From assembly GCF_000716675.1 (NCBI RefSeq), contig NZ_JNXT01000022.1, positions 177,808 to 241,807 of the forward strand: a stretch of DNA of 64,000 nucleotides, in the 5' to 3' direction. The notes below the pieces were generated by a model that did no database searches, had not been told where the DNA came from, and saw only the letters and a list, made by a program, of their open reading frames with translations. Shown here one piece after another: positions 20,976 to 30,078 of the stretch (position 1 is its first letter; every line of letters starts with the position of its first letter). A program made the translations under genes and the position numbers. This DNA is from Streptomyces alboflavus. GTDB taxonomy: Bacteria > Actinomycetota > Actinomycetes > Streptomycetales > Streptomycetaceae.

Positions 20976-22808
20976 TCACGCCTCCTTCGGGGTCGAGTCG
21001 ACGGGGGCGGCGGTCGCGGCGGCGCGCGAGCGGCGCAGCGGCGGCTTGGCACCGAGACGCTTCGGGTCGAGTCCGGACCACTTGCCGCCGCCCGCGAAGA
21101 ACTTCTTGCGGGCCATGATCGTCATCAGTGGCTTGGTGAAGAAGAACACCACGACGACGTCGAGCAGCGTGGTCAGACCCAGCGTGAACGCGAATCCCTG
21201 GACCTTGCCCACGGTGACGACGAAGAGCACCGCGGCGGCGAGGAAGGACACGAAGTCGGACACCAGGATGGTGCGCCGCGCCCGCGGCCAGGCGCGCTCG
21301 ACGGCGGGCCGCAGCGTGCGGCCCTCGCGGACCTCGTCCCTTATGCGTTCGAAGTAGACGATGAAGGAGTCGGCGGTGATACCGATGGCGACGATGGCAC
21401 CACAGACCGCCGGCAGGTTCAGCGCGAACTTAATCGTCGGGCCGAGCAGCGTCATGATCGTGTACGTCAGCGCCGCCGAGACCCCGAGGCTCGCGATCGC
21501 GATGAGGGCCAGACCGCGGTAGTACGCGACCATGTAGACGATGACGAGCGCGAGGCCGATGGCACCGGCGATGAGACCGGCGCGCAGCTGCTCGCCACCG
21601 AGGGCCGCGCTGACGGTCTGGACGCTCTGCTCCTTGAAGGTCAGCGGGAGCGCGCCGTACGACAGGATGTTGGCCAGGTCCTTGGCCTCGTCCTGGGAGA
21701 AGCTGCCGGAGATCTCGGCCTGGCCGGTGGTCAGCGCCTGCTTCACGTACGGAGCGGAGACGACTTCGCCGTCCATGACGATGCCGAACTCGTTCTGCGG
21801 CGGCTGCTTGCTGGCGAGCTTGCCGGTGATGTCACCGAACTGCTTCGTGCCCTTGCCGGAGAACTCCATCGTGACCTTCCAGCCAGCGGCACCCTGGGTG
21901 TCGTAGACGGCCTTCGCGTCGTCGACCTCCTTGCCGTTGACCTCGGAGGGTCCGAGGATGAACTTGTCCCAGCCCTTGCCGTCGCCGCTCTTGCCGCAGG
22001 CCACGACCGGGTCGGTGGCCTTGACGCCCTCCTTGACCTTCAGGCGGGCCTTCTCGTCGGTGCAGTCGAGCTTGGTGAACCGGTCCTGGAGGTCGGCGGT
22101 GGGGTCGGGCGGCGTCGGGGCCTTCACGCCCTTGCCCTTGTCGGCGTCGTCCTTGGCGGCATTGTCCTTGGCGTCGCCGGTGGGCGTCCCGGTCGGGGTG
22201 GGCTCGTCCTTCAGGCCGTCGGTGACGGAACGGCCCTGGGTCGTCGGCGTCCCGCTCGGCGAGGTCGCCTCGTCCTGGGGCTTCTCGCTCTCCTTGGGCT
22301 TGTCGCCCTTGTCGCCCTTGTCGCCCTTGTCGCCCTCAGTGTCCTTGTCGCCCTTGTCGGAGGACGACGGCTTCGGCTTCGGCTTCTCGGCCGGGCCGGT
22401 GCTGGGCTGCTGGGCGAGGACGGGCCGGAAGTAGAGCTGAGCGGTCGTGCCGACCTGCTCCCGCGCCTGCTTGGCGTTGGTGCCCTTGGGGATGTTGACG
22501 ATGATGTTCCGGTCGCCCTGGGTCTGCACCTCGGCTTCGGAGACACCCAGACCGTTGACACGGTTGTTGATGATGTCAACGGCCGTGTTCATGTTGGTCT
22601 TGTTGATCGCGTTCTTCTGGCCCGGCTCGTTCTTCGCCTCGAGCGTGATGCTCGTGCCCCCGGCGAGGTCGATGCCCAGGCGGGGGGTGGTGTGCCCGGA
22701 GAGGAACATCCCTCCGGTGAGCGCCACCAGGGCGATCATGATCAGGACCAGGGTGCGGCCCGGTTTCCCCTGGGCGGCCTGCCTACGGCCCTTCTTGGGT
22801 GCTGCCAC
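20976..22808 (-). CDS. secD: Protein translocase subunit SecD
   Basis: 610 residues from GTG 22808, preceded by AGGGAG at a good distance. N-terminal membrane segment, then the family motif RLGIDLAGGTSITLEA, a large external domain, and the C-terminal RND membrane domain with AVCGAIVAIGITADSFIVYFER. An unusual low-complexity linker (about residues 140-245, including four GDK repeats encoded by a 9-bp repeat, then Thr/Pro-rich sequence) sits inside the external P1 domain. Such linkers are seen in actinobacterial SecD but this one is long. Function with SecF in export is well established for the family. Confidence 0.96.
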   Translation of the reverse strand: MAAPKKGRRQAAQGKPGRTLVLIMIALVALTGGMFLSGHTTPRLGIDLAGGTSITLEAKNEPGQKNAINKTNMNTAVDIINNRVNGLGVSEAEVQTQGDRNIIVNIPKGTNAKQAREQVGTTAQLYFRPVLAQQPSTGPAEKPKPKPSSSDKGDKDTEGDKGDKGDKGDKPKESEKPQDEATSPSGTPTTQGRSVTDGLKDEPTPTGTPTGDAKDNAAKDDADKGKGVKAPTPPDPTADLQDRFTKLDCTDEKARLKVKEGVKATDPVVACGKSGDGKGWDKFILGPSEVNGKEVDDAKAVYDTQGAAGWKVTMEFSGKGTKQFGDITGKLASKQPPQNEFGIVMDGEVVSAPYVKQALTTGQAEISGSFSQDEAKDLANILSYGALPLTFKEQSVQTVSAALGGEQLRAGLIAGAIGLALVIVYMVAYYRGLALIAIASLGVSAALTYTIMTLLGPTIKFALNLPAVCGAIVAIGITADSFIVYFERIRDEVREGRTLRPAVERAWPRARRTILVSDFVSFLAAAVLFVVTVGKVQGFAFTLGLTTLLDVVVVFFFTKPLMTIMARKKFFAGGGKWSGLDPKRLGAKPPLRRSRAAATAAPVDSTPKEA

Positions 22809-22996
22809 CTTCTCGTTCTCCCTGTCCAACCGTCCGGCCTGCGGGGTGCCTCCCCTGTCACCTGCGCTGAGCGGAGGCCTGTTCGGGAGGGGGCCCCGGG
22901 CGGGCGGCCATGAAGTTGTGTCGAGACGCGGCGCGAAATCACCTGGGGCGGGGGCCGCGGTGCGCGAGCGGGCGCACGGCGGGCCCCCGGCCGTGA

Positions 22997-23479
22997 CTAC
23001 TTCGCGCCGGACTCGCCGTCGGTCTTCTTCGGCTCTGCGTCTGCGGCCTCGGGGGCCTCGTCGACCGTGTCGGCCGTGTCCTTCTTGCCGAGGTCGATGC
23101 GCGAGTCGTCCGAAGCGTCCGCGGCCTCGTCGGTCTCGGTGAGGGAGGAGGCGTCGTCGGGCACCACAGGGGCGTCGTCGGACTTCAGGTCGTCCTCGGT
23201 GCCGTGAACGATGCGGTTGTACTCGTCGTCGTCGAGGACGGCGCCGATGGAGTTCTTCGCGTACACCGCGTGGACGCCGGGGGCCACCTCGAGGAGGACC
23301 GCGTCGTCGTGGACCTCCTTGACGGTGGCGTACATGCCTCCGATCGTGCGGATGCCGGTGCCAGGCGTCATGTCGTTGCGCATCTGGGCGGCCGCCTGCT
23401 GCTTCCGCTTGGCGGACCGGGTCATCAGGAACATGGCCCCGATGAGCACGATGAAGGGGAGGAGGGTCACGATATTCAC
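22997..23479 (-). CDS. yajC: Preprotein translocase accessory subunit YajC
   Basis: 160 residues. A single N-terminal membrane helix (VNIVTLLPFIVLIGAMFLMT) followed by the conserved soluble core (TPGTGIRTIGGMYATVKEVH, LEVAPGVHAVYAKNSI) and an acidic Asp/Ala/Glu-rich tail of about 65 residues. Start GTG at 23479; an upstream ATG at 23500 would add seven residues but lacks a ribosome site. First gene of the yajC-secD-secF-apt operon; 188 bp separate it from secD. Confidence 0.94.
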   Translation of the reverse strand: MNIVTLLPFIVLIGAMFLMTRSAKRKQQAAAQMRNDMTPGTGIRTIGGMYATVKEVHDDAVLLEVAPGVHAVYAKNSIGAVLDDDEYNRIVHGTEDDLKSDDAPVVPDDASSLTETDEAADASDDSRIDLGKKDTADTVDEAPEAADAEPKKTDGESGAK

Positions 23480-23657
23480 GGGACGGAGTTTCCTTCGCAC
23501 GACCGCGTTCTCGAGCGGCCTGATGGATGGGGGTGGGCGGCGCCGCCCACAAGGGCGGCATCGGCGGAGTCTAAGCGAGTCCGCACCATACGAACAACGC
23601 TCAGCATGGCACCGCAGTTCCGGATGGTGCGACTCTCCGCGCCGCCGCTTCTTCAGG

Positions 23658-24731
23658 TCACGACCCGAACAAGTCCTGTTGTCCAGTTCCCGCTCCCTGC
23701 CGGGGCGGTACGAGACCCAGATGGGCCCATGCCGCGGGCGTCCCCACCCGGCCCCGGGGCGTCCGGGCGAGCAGCCCCTCCCGGACCAGGAAGGGCTCGG
23801 CCACCTCTTCGACGGTCTCCCGCTCCTCCCCCACGGCGACGGCGAGGGTGGACAGGCCGACGGGGCCGCCGCCGAACAGCTTCAGGAGGGCTTCGAGGAC
23901 CGCGCGGTCCAGGCGGTCGAGGCCGCGGGCGTCGACCTCGTAGACGCTCAGGGCCGCGCCCGCGATCTCGCGGTTGATCACGCCGTCGGCCTTGACCTGG
24001 GCGTAGTCCCGGACGCGGCGAAGGAGGCGGTTGGCGATGCGGGGGGTGCCGCGGGAGCGGCCGGCGATCTCGGCAGCGCCGTCGGTGTCGATGGCCACGT
24101 CGAGCAGGTTCGCGGAGCGGTGGATCACGCGCTCCAGCTCGGCGGGTTCGTAGAACTCCATGTGGGCCGTGAAGCCGAAGCGGTCGCGCAGGGGCGGCGG
24201 GAGCAGGCCGGCGCGCGTGGTGGCGCCGACGAGCGTGAAGGGCGGCAGTTCCAGCGGGATGGCCGTGGCGCCGGGGCCCTTGCCGACGATCACGTCGACG
24301 CGGAAGTCCTCCATGGCCATGTACAGCATTTCCTCGGCGGGCCGCGACATGCGGTGGATCTCGTCGAGGAAGAGGACCTCGCCCTCCTGGAGGGAGGACA
24401 GGATCGCCGCGAGGTCGCCCGCGTGCTGGATGGCCGGGCCGCTGGTGATGCGGATCGGGGCGCCCATCTCGGCGGCGATGATCATCGAGAGCGTGGTCTT
24501 GCCGAGGCCGGGGGCGCCGGAGAGCAGCACGTGGTCGGCGGTGGCGCCGCGCGCGCGGGCGGCGCGCAGGACCAGGTCGAGCTGCTCCCTGACCTTCTCC
24601 TGGCCGATGAACTCGCCCAGGTCCTTGGGGCGCAGGGCGGCCTCGACGGCCTGGTCCTCGCCGTCGGCGGACGCACCGACGAGCCGCTCGGCCGCCCCGG
24701 CGGCGTCGTCGGTGGTGTCGTCCCAGTTCAT
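23658..24731 (-). CDS. ruvB: Holliday junction branch-migration helicase RuvB
   Basis: 357-residue AAA+ motor that drives branch migration with RuvA. Walker [12 protein letters not shown], Walker [11 protein letters not shown], sensor 1 [11 protein letters not shown], arginine-finger region LRDRFGF and the C-terminal winged helix ([16 protein letters not shown]) are all present. Third gene of ruvC-ruvA-ruvB, separated from ruvA by 82 bp that contain a 25-bp tandem duplication. Confidence 0.98.
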   Translation of the reverse strand: MNWDDTTDDAAGAAERLVGASADGEDQAVEAALRPKDLGEFIGQEKVREQLDLVLRAARARGATADHVLLSGAPGLGKTTLSMIIAAEMGAPIRITSGPAIQHAGDLAAILSSLQEGEVLFLDEIHRMSRPAEEMLYMAMEDFRVDVIVGKGPGATAIPLELPPFTLVGATTRAGLLPPPLRDRFGFTAHMEFYEPAELERVIHRSANLLDVAIDTDGAAEIAGRSRGTPRIANRLLRRVRDYAQVKADGVINREIAGAALSVYEVDARGLDRLDRAVLEALLKLFGGGPVGLSTLAVAVGEERETVEEVAEPFLVREGLLARTPRGRVGTPAAWAHLGLVPPRQGAGTGQQDLFGS

Positions 24732-24769
24732 GCGGTGTGCCTCGCGATGCGGTTCGGGGGTGGCGGGCG

Positions 24770-24819
24770 GGTATGGAGGTGCGGGTGGCTGGCCGGTACG
24801 GAGGTGCGGGTGGCTAGCG
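24770..24819. repeat. 25-bp tandem duplication at the ruvA 3' end
   Basis: Two near-identical 25-bp units (each containing GGAGGTGCGGGTGGCT, about 24770-24794 and 24795-24819) lie in the ruvA-ruvB gap; the second overlaps the last codons and stop of ruvA. It looks like slippage that copied the gene end into the spacer. Confidence 0.7.
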
Positions 24820-25422
24820 GGTGCGGTTCAGGGTCTGGAGCGCGGCCTTCAGAAGCGGGCCCACCTGCGGCGACTCCATGGCCTCCGCCTGCGGGGCGAC
24901 GGCGGTGACGGCCTCGTCGGCCTCACGCGTCGCGTACCCGAGGCCGATCAGGGCGGCGTGCAGCTGGTCGCGCCAGCCCTGGGTGACGGGGGCGCCGATG
25001 GCGGGGCCGCCGGTGCCGAGCGGCTCGCCGAGGCGGTCCTTCAGCTCGAGCAGCAGCTTCTGGGCGCCCTTCTTGCCGATGCCGGGTACGGCGGTGAGGG
25101 ACTTCTCGTCGCCCGTGGAGACCGCGCGGCGCAAGGCGTCCGGGCTGTGCACCGCGAGCATCGCCTGCGCGAGCCGGGGGCCGACGCCGCTCGCGGTCTG
25201 GAGCAGCTCGAAGGTCTGGCGCTCGTCGTCGTCCGCGAAGCCGTAGAGCGTGAGGGAGTCCTCGCGCACGACCAGGGACGTGGCGAGCTTGGCCTGCTGG
25301 CCGAGGCGGAGCGTGGAGAGGGTGTTCGGCGTGCACTGGACGGCCATGCCGACGCCCCCCACTTCGACCACGGCGGCGTCCGGGGCGAGGGCGGCCACCG
25401 GGCCGCTCACGAAGGCGATCAT
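24814..25422 (-). CDS. ruvA: Holliday junction DNA-binding protein RuvA
   Basis: 202 residues, normal length. OB-fold N-terminal domain ([20 protein letters not shown]), tandem helix-hairpin-helix motifs ([17 protein letters not shown] and [19 protein letters not shown]) and the C-terminal RuvB-contacting domain ([20 protein letters not shown]). Its ATG overlaps the ruvC stop (ATGA). Confidence 0.98.
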   Translation of the reverse strand: MIAFVSGPVAALAPDAAVVEVGGVGMAVQCTPNTLSTLRLGQQAKLATSLVVREDSLTLYGFADDDERQTFELLQTASGVGPRLAQAMLAVHSPDALRRAVSTGDEKSLTAVPGIGKKGAQKLLLELKDRLGEPLGTGGPAIGAPVTQGWRDQLHAALIGLGYATREADEAVTAVAPQAEAMESPQVGPLLKAALQTLNRTR

Positions 25423-26066
25423 GGCGTACGGCCTTTCGGTGCTTGCTGGGCTTGCTGGGCGCGCTGCGTCTGCTGGGTGGGCCGGGCTCGCTGGATCTGC
25501 TGGGCGGGCCCGGGTCGCTGGAGCCGCTGTGCGTGCCGGGCGGTCGCCTGCTGGAGGCGGTTCTGTGCCACGGCCTGCTGGAGGCGGTTCTGCGCGGGGG
25601 CGCGCCAGATGTGGCAGATGGCGAGGGCGAGGGCGTCGGCCGCGTCGGCGGGCTTGGGCGGCGCGTCCAGGCGGAGCAGTCGGGTCACCATCGCGCCGAC
25701 CTGGGCCTTGTCCGCGCGGCCGCTGCCGGTGACGGCGGCCTTGACCTCGCTGGGGGTGTGCAGGGCGACGGGGATGCCGCGGCGCGCGGCGCACAGCATG
25801 GCGACGGCGCTTGCCTGGGCGGTGCCCATGACCGTGCGTACGTTGTGCTGGCTGAACACGCGCTCCACGGCGAGGACTTCGGGCTGGTGCTGGTCGAGCC
25901 ACTCCTCGATGCCCTGCTCGATGGCGACGAGGCGGTGGCCGAGATCGGCGTCCGCGGGGGTGCGCACGACGCCGACGCCGCGCATGGTCAGGGGGCGTCC
26001 CGCGACCCCGTCGACCACCCCCACGCCGCACCGGGTCAACCCCGGGTCAACGCCAAGTACCCGCAC
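25419..26066 (-). CDS. ruvC: Holliday junction resolvase RuvC with Gln-rich C-terminal expansion
   Basis: 215 residues from GTG 26066. Structure-specific endonuclease; the acidic catalytic residues are visible in [12 protein letters not shown] (Asp7), [12 protein letters not shown] (Glu), [13 protein letters not shown] and DAADALALA. Up to about residue 156 it is ordinary, then a tail of about 60 residues rich in Gln, Arg and Ala follows, containing a direct duplication of QNRLQQA. Streptomyces RuvC as I remember it ends soon after a single QNRLQQAVA, so the tail appears to be a recent repeat expansion. The core enzyme should be active. Confidence 0.95.
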   Translation of the reverse strand: MRVLGVDPGLTRCGVGVVDGVAGRPLTMRGVGVVRTPADADLGHRLVAIEQGIEEWLDQHQPEVLAVERVFSQHNVRTVMGTAQASAVAMLCAARRGIPVALHTPSEVKAAVTGSGRADKAQVGAMVTRLLRLDAPPKPADAADALALAICHIWRAPAQNRLQQAVAQNRLQQATARHAQRLQRPGPAQQIQRARPTQQTQRAQQAQQAPKGRTP

Positions 26067-26133
26067 TCCAATCCCCCTTCCCCCTCTTCGATCGCCTGTT
26101 TGTGCAGGCTATCGGGTGCCACTGACAAAGCGA

Positions 26134-26163
26134 CGGGCCGACGGGGTGTGTCCCGTCGGCCCG
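26134..26163 (-). terminator. Terminator downstream of yebC
   Basis: 12-bp perfect stem CGGGCCGACGGG (26134-26145) with its complement (26152-26163), loop GTGTGT. It separates the pdxS-pdxT-yebC transcript from ruvC. Confidence 0.75.
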
Positions 26164-26188
26164 TTCGCCCGTTGCCGTGGTGCGCGAC

Positions 26189-26941
26189 TCAGGCGTCGAC
26201 CTTCGCCATGACGTCGTCGGAGACGTCGAAGTTGGCGAAGACGTTCTGCACGTCGTCGCTGTCCTCCAGGGCGTCGATGAGCTTGAAGATCTTGCGGGCG
26301 CCCTCCTCGTCCAGCTCGACCTGCATGGTCGGGACGAAGTTGGCGTCGGCCGAGTCGTAGTCGATGCCGGCCTCCTGGAGCGCGGTGCGCACCGCGACCA
26401 GGTCGGTGGCCTCGCTGAGGACCTCGAAGGACTCACCCAGGTCGTTGACCTCTTCGGCACCGGCGTCCAGGACGGCCGTCAGGACGTCGTCCTCGGTCAG
26501 CTCGCCCTTGGGGACGATCACGACGCCCTTGCGGTTGAAGAGGTACGACACCGAGCCCGGGTCGGCCATGGAGCCGCCGTTGCGGGTCATCGCCACGCGC
26601 ACGTCGGAGGCCGCGCGGTTGCGGTTGTCGGTCAGACACTCGATGAGCACCGCGACGCCGTTCGGGCCGTAGCCCTCGTACATGATCGTCTCGTAGTCGG
26701 CGCCACCGGCTTCGAGACCGGCGCCGCGCTTGACCGCGGAGTCGATGTTCTTGTTCGGGACCGAGCTCTTCTTGGCCTTCTGGATGGCGTCGAAGAGAGT
26801 CGGGTTGCCGGACACGTCGGCGCCGCCCGTGCGGGCCGCGACCTCGATGTTCTTGATCATCTTCGCGAAGAGCTTGCCGCGCTTGGCGTCGATCACGGCC
26901 TTCTTGTGCTTCGTCGTAGCCCATTTAGAGTGGCCGGACAT
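26189..26941 (-). CDS. YebC/PmpR-family protein (TACO1 family)
   Basis: 250 residues, complete: opens [20 protein letters not shown] and continues through the three-domain YebC fold ([60 protein letters not shown]). The family was described as transcriptional regulators, but recent work links several members to relief of ribosome stalling at proline stretches. Its place between ruvC and pdxT is conserved in actinobacteria. Confidence 0.95.
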   Translation of the reverse strand: MSGHSKWATTKHKKAVIDAKRGKLFAKMIKNIEVAARTGGADVSGNPTLFDAIQKAKKSSVPNKNIDSAVKRGAGLEAGGADYETIMYEGYGPNGVAVLIECLTDNRNRAASDVRVAMTRNGGSMADPGSVSYLFNRKGVVIVPKGELTEDDVLTAVLDAGAEEVNDLGESFEVLSEATDLVAVRTALQEAGIDYDSADANFVPTMQVELDEEGARKIFKLIDALEDSDDVQNVFANFDVSDDVMAKVDA

Positions 26942-26987
26942 CTGCCTGTCTCCTTCGCGTAACCAACCAGTACGAACGCCAGAGATC

Positions 26988-27596
26988 CTACAAGGACCGC
27001 GGCGCCTGCTTCGCCCGCACCATGTCGACGAACAGGGCGTGCACCCTGTGGTCGCCCGTCAGCTCGGGGTGGAAGGACGTGGCGAGCGCGTCTCCCTGGC
27101 GTACGGCGACGATGTGGCCCTCGTGCTCGGCGAGCACGTCGACGTCGGCGCCGACCGACTCCACCCAGGGGGCGCGGATGAAGACGCCCTCCACAGGGTC
27201 CCCCGCGACGCCCTTGATGTCGACGGTCGCCTCGAAGGACTCGTTCTGCCGCCCGAAGGCGTTGCGGCGCACGATCATGTCGATGCCACCGAGTGTCTCC
27301 TGCCCCGAACGCGGGTCGAGGATCTTGTCGGCGAGCATGATCATGCCCGCGCAGGTGCCGTAGACCGGCATGCCGTCACGCACGCGCGCGCGAAGCGGTT
27401 CGAGCAGGCCGAAGAGGGCTGCCAGCTTGGAGATGGTGGTCGACTCGCCGCCGGGGATGACCAGGCCGTCCACCTCGGCGAGTTCTTCGGGGCGCCGCAC
27501 CGGCCTGGCCACGGCGTCCGCCGTGGCCAGGGCGACGAGGTGCTCCCGTACGTCGCCCTGGAGGGCCAGGACGCCGATCACGGGGGTGTCGTTCAT
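26988..27596 (-). CDS. pdxT: Pyridoxal 5'-phosphate synthase glutaminase subunit PdxT
   Basis: 202 residues. Class I glutamine amidotransferase that supplies ammonia to PdxS. Oxyanion and nucleophile motifs [15 protein letters not shown] and [13 protein letters not shown] (catalytic Cys), and the His/Glu pair in [11 protein letters not shown]. It begins three bases after the pdxS stop, so the pair is co-translated. Identity is certain. Confidence 0.97.
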   Translation of the reverse strand: MNDTPVIGVLALQGDVREHLVALATADAVARPVRRPEELAEVDGLVIPGGESTTISKLAALFGLLEPLRARVRDGMPVYGTCAGMIMLADKILDPRSGQETLGGIDMIVRRNAFGRQNESFEATVDIKGVAGDPVEGVFIRAPWVESVGADVDVLAEHEGHIVAVRQGDALATSFHPELTGDHRVHALFVDMVRAKQAPRSL

Positions 27597-27599
27597 GGG

Positions 27600-28523
27600 T
27601 TACCAGCCGCGGTTGGCGTAGCGCTCGGCCTCGGGCAGGGTGTCGCAGTTGATGCCGACCATGGCCTCGCCGAGGTTGCGGGACGCGTCCGCGACGATCT
27701 TCGGGTCGTCGAAGAAGGTGGTGGCCTTCACGATGGCGGCGGCACGCTTGGCCGGGTCGCCGGACTTGAAGATGCCGGAGCCCACGAAGACGCCCTCGGC
27801 GCCGAGCTGGCGCATCAGCGCGGCGTCGGCGGGGGTCGCGACACCACCGGCGGAGAAGAGGACCACCGGCAGCTTGCCCAGCTCGGAGACCTCCTTGACG
27901 AGCTCGTACGGGGCGCGCAGCTCCTTGGCGGCGGCGTACAGCTCGTTGTTGTCGAAGCCGCGCAGCTTGGCGATCTCGTTCTTGATCTGGCGCAGGTGGC
28001 GGACGGCCTCGACGACGTTGCCGGTGCCGGCCTCGCCCTTGGAGCGGATCATGGCGGCGCCCTCGGCGATGCGGCGCAGGGCCTCACCGAGGTTGGTGGC
28101 GCCGCACACGAAGGGGGTCGTGAAGGCGAACTTGTCGCTGTGGTTGACCTCGTCCGCCGGGGTCAGGACCTCGGACTCGTCGATGTAGTCGACGCCGAGG
28201 GACTGGAGCACCTGGGCCTCGACGAAGTGGCCGATGCGGGACTTGGCCATGACGGGGATGGAGACGGCCTCGATGATCTCTTCGATCATGTTCGGGTCGG
28301 ACATCCGGGCCACGCCGCCGTCCTTGCGGATGTCGGCGGGGACGCGCTCCAGGGCCATGACGGCGACCGCGCCCGCGTCCTCGGCGATCTTCGCCTGCTC
28401 GGCGTTGACCACGTCCATGATCACGCCGCCCTTGAGCTGCTCGGCCATGCCGCGCTTCACGCGGGCGGTGCCGGTGGCGGGGGCGGCGTCGGCCTGGTTG
28501 GTGCTGGGGAGCGTGCTGGACAC
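27600..28523 (-). CDS. pdxS: Pyridoxal 5'-phosphate synthase lyase subunit PdxS
   Basis: 307 residues from GTG 28523, with GAGG 6-10 nt before it. It builds PLP from ribose 5-phosphate, glyceraldehyde 3-phosphate and ammonia. Catalytic lysines lie in [24 protein letters not shown] core sequence and [15 protein letters not shown]; the phosphate loop is [16 protein letters not shown] and the C-terminal [20 protein letters not shown] is intact. First gene of pdxS-pdxT-yebC. Certain. Confidence 0.97.
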   Translation of the reverse strand: MSSTLPSTNQADAAPATGTARVKRGMAEQLKGGVIMDVVNAEQAKIAEDAGAVAVMALERVPADIRKDGGVARMSDPNMIEEIIEAVSIPVMAKSRIGHFVEAQVLQSLGVDYIDESEVLTPADEVNHSDKFAFTTPFVCGATNLGEALRRIAEGAAMIRSKGEAGTGNVVEAVRHLRQIKNEIAKLRGFDNNELYAAAKELRAPYELVKEVSELGKLPVVLFSAGGVATPADAALMRQLGAEGVFVGSGIFKSGDPAKRAAAIVKATTFFDDPKIVADASRNLGEAMVGINCDTLPEAERYANRGW

Positions 28524-28759
28524 GGGTGACCTCACTCGGGACAGAAGGCTGTGGTTTGAGCAGCCGGGGCTTGAGGGAGCCACGGCTGTACCGAGGAAAC
28601 GTCCCCGGACCAGGCCACAGCAAGGGCCAATGGTGAGGCTGTGGATCGTTTTCGGGCGCCCCAGGGGCTGCCGCACGTGACGTCGCACGAGGTCGTAGCC
28701 GTACCGCTACGTTCGGTGACCCCTCCTCAGGGGGCGGTGATAGGCCCCATCCTCGGGGG

Positions 28760-29008
28760 ATGGGGAGAATCTGGGCTTGGGTGCGGGCCGTGGCAGCACC
28801 CGTCAGGAGGTCGGGGGAACGGTTCGACCAGTGGTGGGACCGGCACGAGCTGGTCACACTGCTGATCCTGCCGGTGTTCGTCCCCTGGTCCCTCGTGGTG
28901 TACGGATTCCGCTGGTGGACGGTGCCGTTCGGGCTGCTCGCCGCCTTCGCCCTCGTGCGGTGGGTGCAGGTGGTGGCCGGGCGGTTGCGCGGGACGCGCC
29001 GGGGCTAG
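28760..29008 (+). CDS. Small basic membrane protein, unknown function
   Basis: 82 residues (MGRIWAWVRAVAAPVRRSGE) with two hydrophobic segments (about residues 32-48 and 52-70) separated by a Trp/Phe-rich turn and ending in Arg/Gly. Divergent from pdxS. The start is uncertain: ATG 28760 lies in a CCCCATCC/GGATGGGG hairpin (28745-28765) with no proper ribosome site, and an in-frame GTG at 28781 is the alternative. Codon bias supports coding. I do not recognise a family. Confidence 0.65.
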   Translation: MGRIWAWVRAVAAPVRRSGERFDQWWDRHELVTLLILPVFVPWSLVVYGFRWWTVPFGLLAAFALVRWVQVVAGRLRGTRRG

Positions 29009-29050
29009 GGCGTGCCCACGGTGTCCCGCCCGCGCCCGCCCCGGGAGGTG

Positions 29051-29596
29051 TCAGGTGCCCGGCCGGTCCGCCAGGGCCTCGGGGGCCACGTCGTCCATCT
29101 CGAAGGCCATGGGGAACGGGGCGTGTCCGGCGAGCCGGAACCAGCGGACCTTGCGGTGGCGGCGCAGGGCGCGGGCGGCGCGCACGGCGTCGTTGTGGAA
29201 GCGGCGGGCCATGGGGACCCGGCGGACCGCCTGGGCCAGCTCGACCGCGGCCCCCTCGCCGCCGGGGGCCTCGCGGACCGCGTCGACCTGGGCCGCGTCC
29301 TCGAAGACCGCCCGCAACGCCTGGCTCAGCTCGCTCTCGGCGACCTCCCGGTGTTCCTCCTCCGCCTGCCGGGCGGCGTGCGCCGCCTCGTACAGGACGA
29401 TGGACGCCGCCGGGTCGAGCACTCCGGAGGTCGCCACCTCCTGGGTCACCGAGGCACGGCGCAGCAGTTGCGCGTCGAGGGCGGCGCGGGCCGCGTCGAT
29501 GCGCGCGTGCAGCCGGTCGAGGCGGCCCGCGGTCCAGCTCAGGTACAGGCCGATCGCGAAGAGGGCTACTGCGATCCAGATCAACGTGGAGGTCAC
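29051..29596 (-). CDS. LemA-like membrane-anchored protein
   Basis: 181 residues from GTG 29596. One N-terminal membrane helix (TLIWIAVALFAIGLYLSW) is followed by a long helical domain with LemA-like signatures: GRLDRLHARIDAARAALDAQ, LSQALRAVFED and MARRFHNDAVRAARALRR. LemA proteins are single-pass proteins with an extracellular helical bundle and no established biochemical role. Similarity is judged by pattern only. The 67-bp repeat array lies immediately upstream. Confidence 0.75.
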   Translation of the reverse strand: MTSTLIWIAVALFAIGLYLSWTAGRLDRLHARIDAARAALDAQLLRRASVTQEVATSGVLDPAASIVLYEAAHAARQAEEEHREVAESELSQALRAVFEDAAQVDAVREAPGGEGAAVELAQAVRRVPMARRFHNDAVRAARALRRHRKVRWFRLAGHAPFPMAFEMDDVAPEALADRPGT

Positions 29597-29695
29597 GGCC
29601 GCAAAGGTACCCGGCGGGGGCGCTGGGGACGGCGGGGGCTGGTCGGCCTCGGCCTCGGGGTGGCCCCGGGTGCCCGTTCGCCGGGGGCGCCGTCG

Positions 29696-30029
29696 ATCGG
29701 CCTTCGGCCTTGTCCTCAAGCGCCGGACGGGCTGAATCGATCCCGTCCGCCGGTAGGGGGTTATCGGCCTCCGGCCTCGTCCTCAAACGCCGGACAGGCT
29801 GAATCGATCCCGTCCGCCCGTGGGGGGTTATCGGCCTCCGGCCTCGTCCTCAAACGCCGGACAGGCTGAATCGTCCCCGCCCGCCGGTGGGGGTTATCGG
29901 CCTCCGGCCTCGTCCTCAAACGCCGGACAGGCTGAATCGCCCCCGCCCGCCCGTGGGGGACTATCGGCCTCCGACCTTCTCCTCAAACGCCGCACAGGCT
30001 GAATCGCCCCCGCCCGCCGGTGGGAGGCT
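29696..30029. repeat. Five tandem copies of a 67-bp Streptomyces interspersed repeat
   Basis: Units start at 29696, 29763, 29830, 29896 and 29963 (66-67 bp each). Each carries CGTCCTCAAACGCCGGACAG followed by GGCTGAATC and a variable GC-rich part. A single copy is at 63881-63923. Short elements with this CTCAA(A/G)CGCCGGA core are scattered between genes in Streptomyces genomes; here one has been amplified in tandem. The 482-bp gap 29597-30078 holds this array and no gene. Confidence 0.9.
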
Positions 30030-30078
30030 GAAGCGCCCCGCCGGACGGGCGGCCCCTCTCCCCCACGCGCCCCGAGGG

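Noticed and set aside
20976..23561. 861-aa protein extending secD upstream across yajC
   Set aside because: The upstream part is yajC read in the wrong frame; secD begins at GTG 22808 with a good ribosome site.
29820..30002. Short frames with repeated GGYRPPASSSNAGQAES-like product
   Set aside because: They are only the translation of the 67-bp spacer repeat and carry no start signals.
29696..30029. CRISPR array
   Set aside because: The repeats are adjacent 67-bp units without unique spacers and no cas genes are present.
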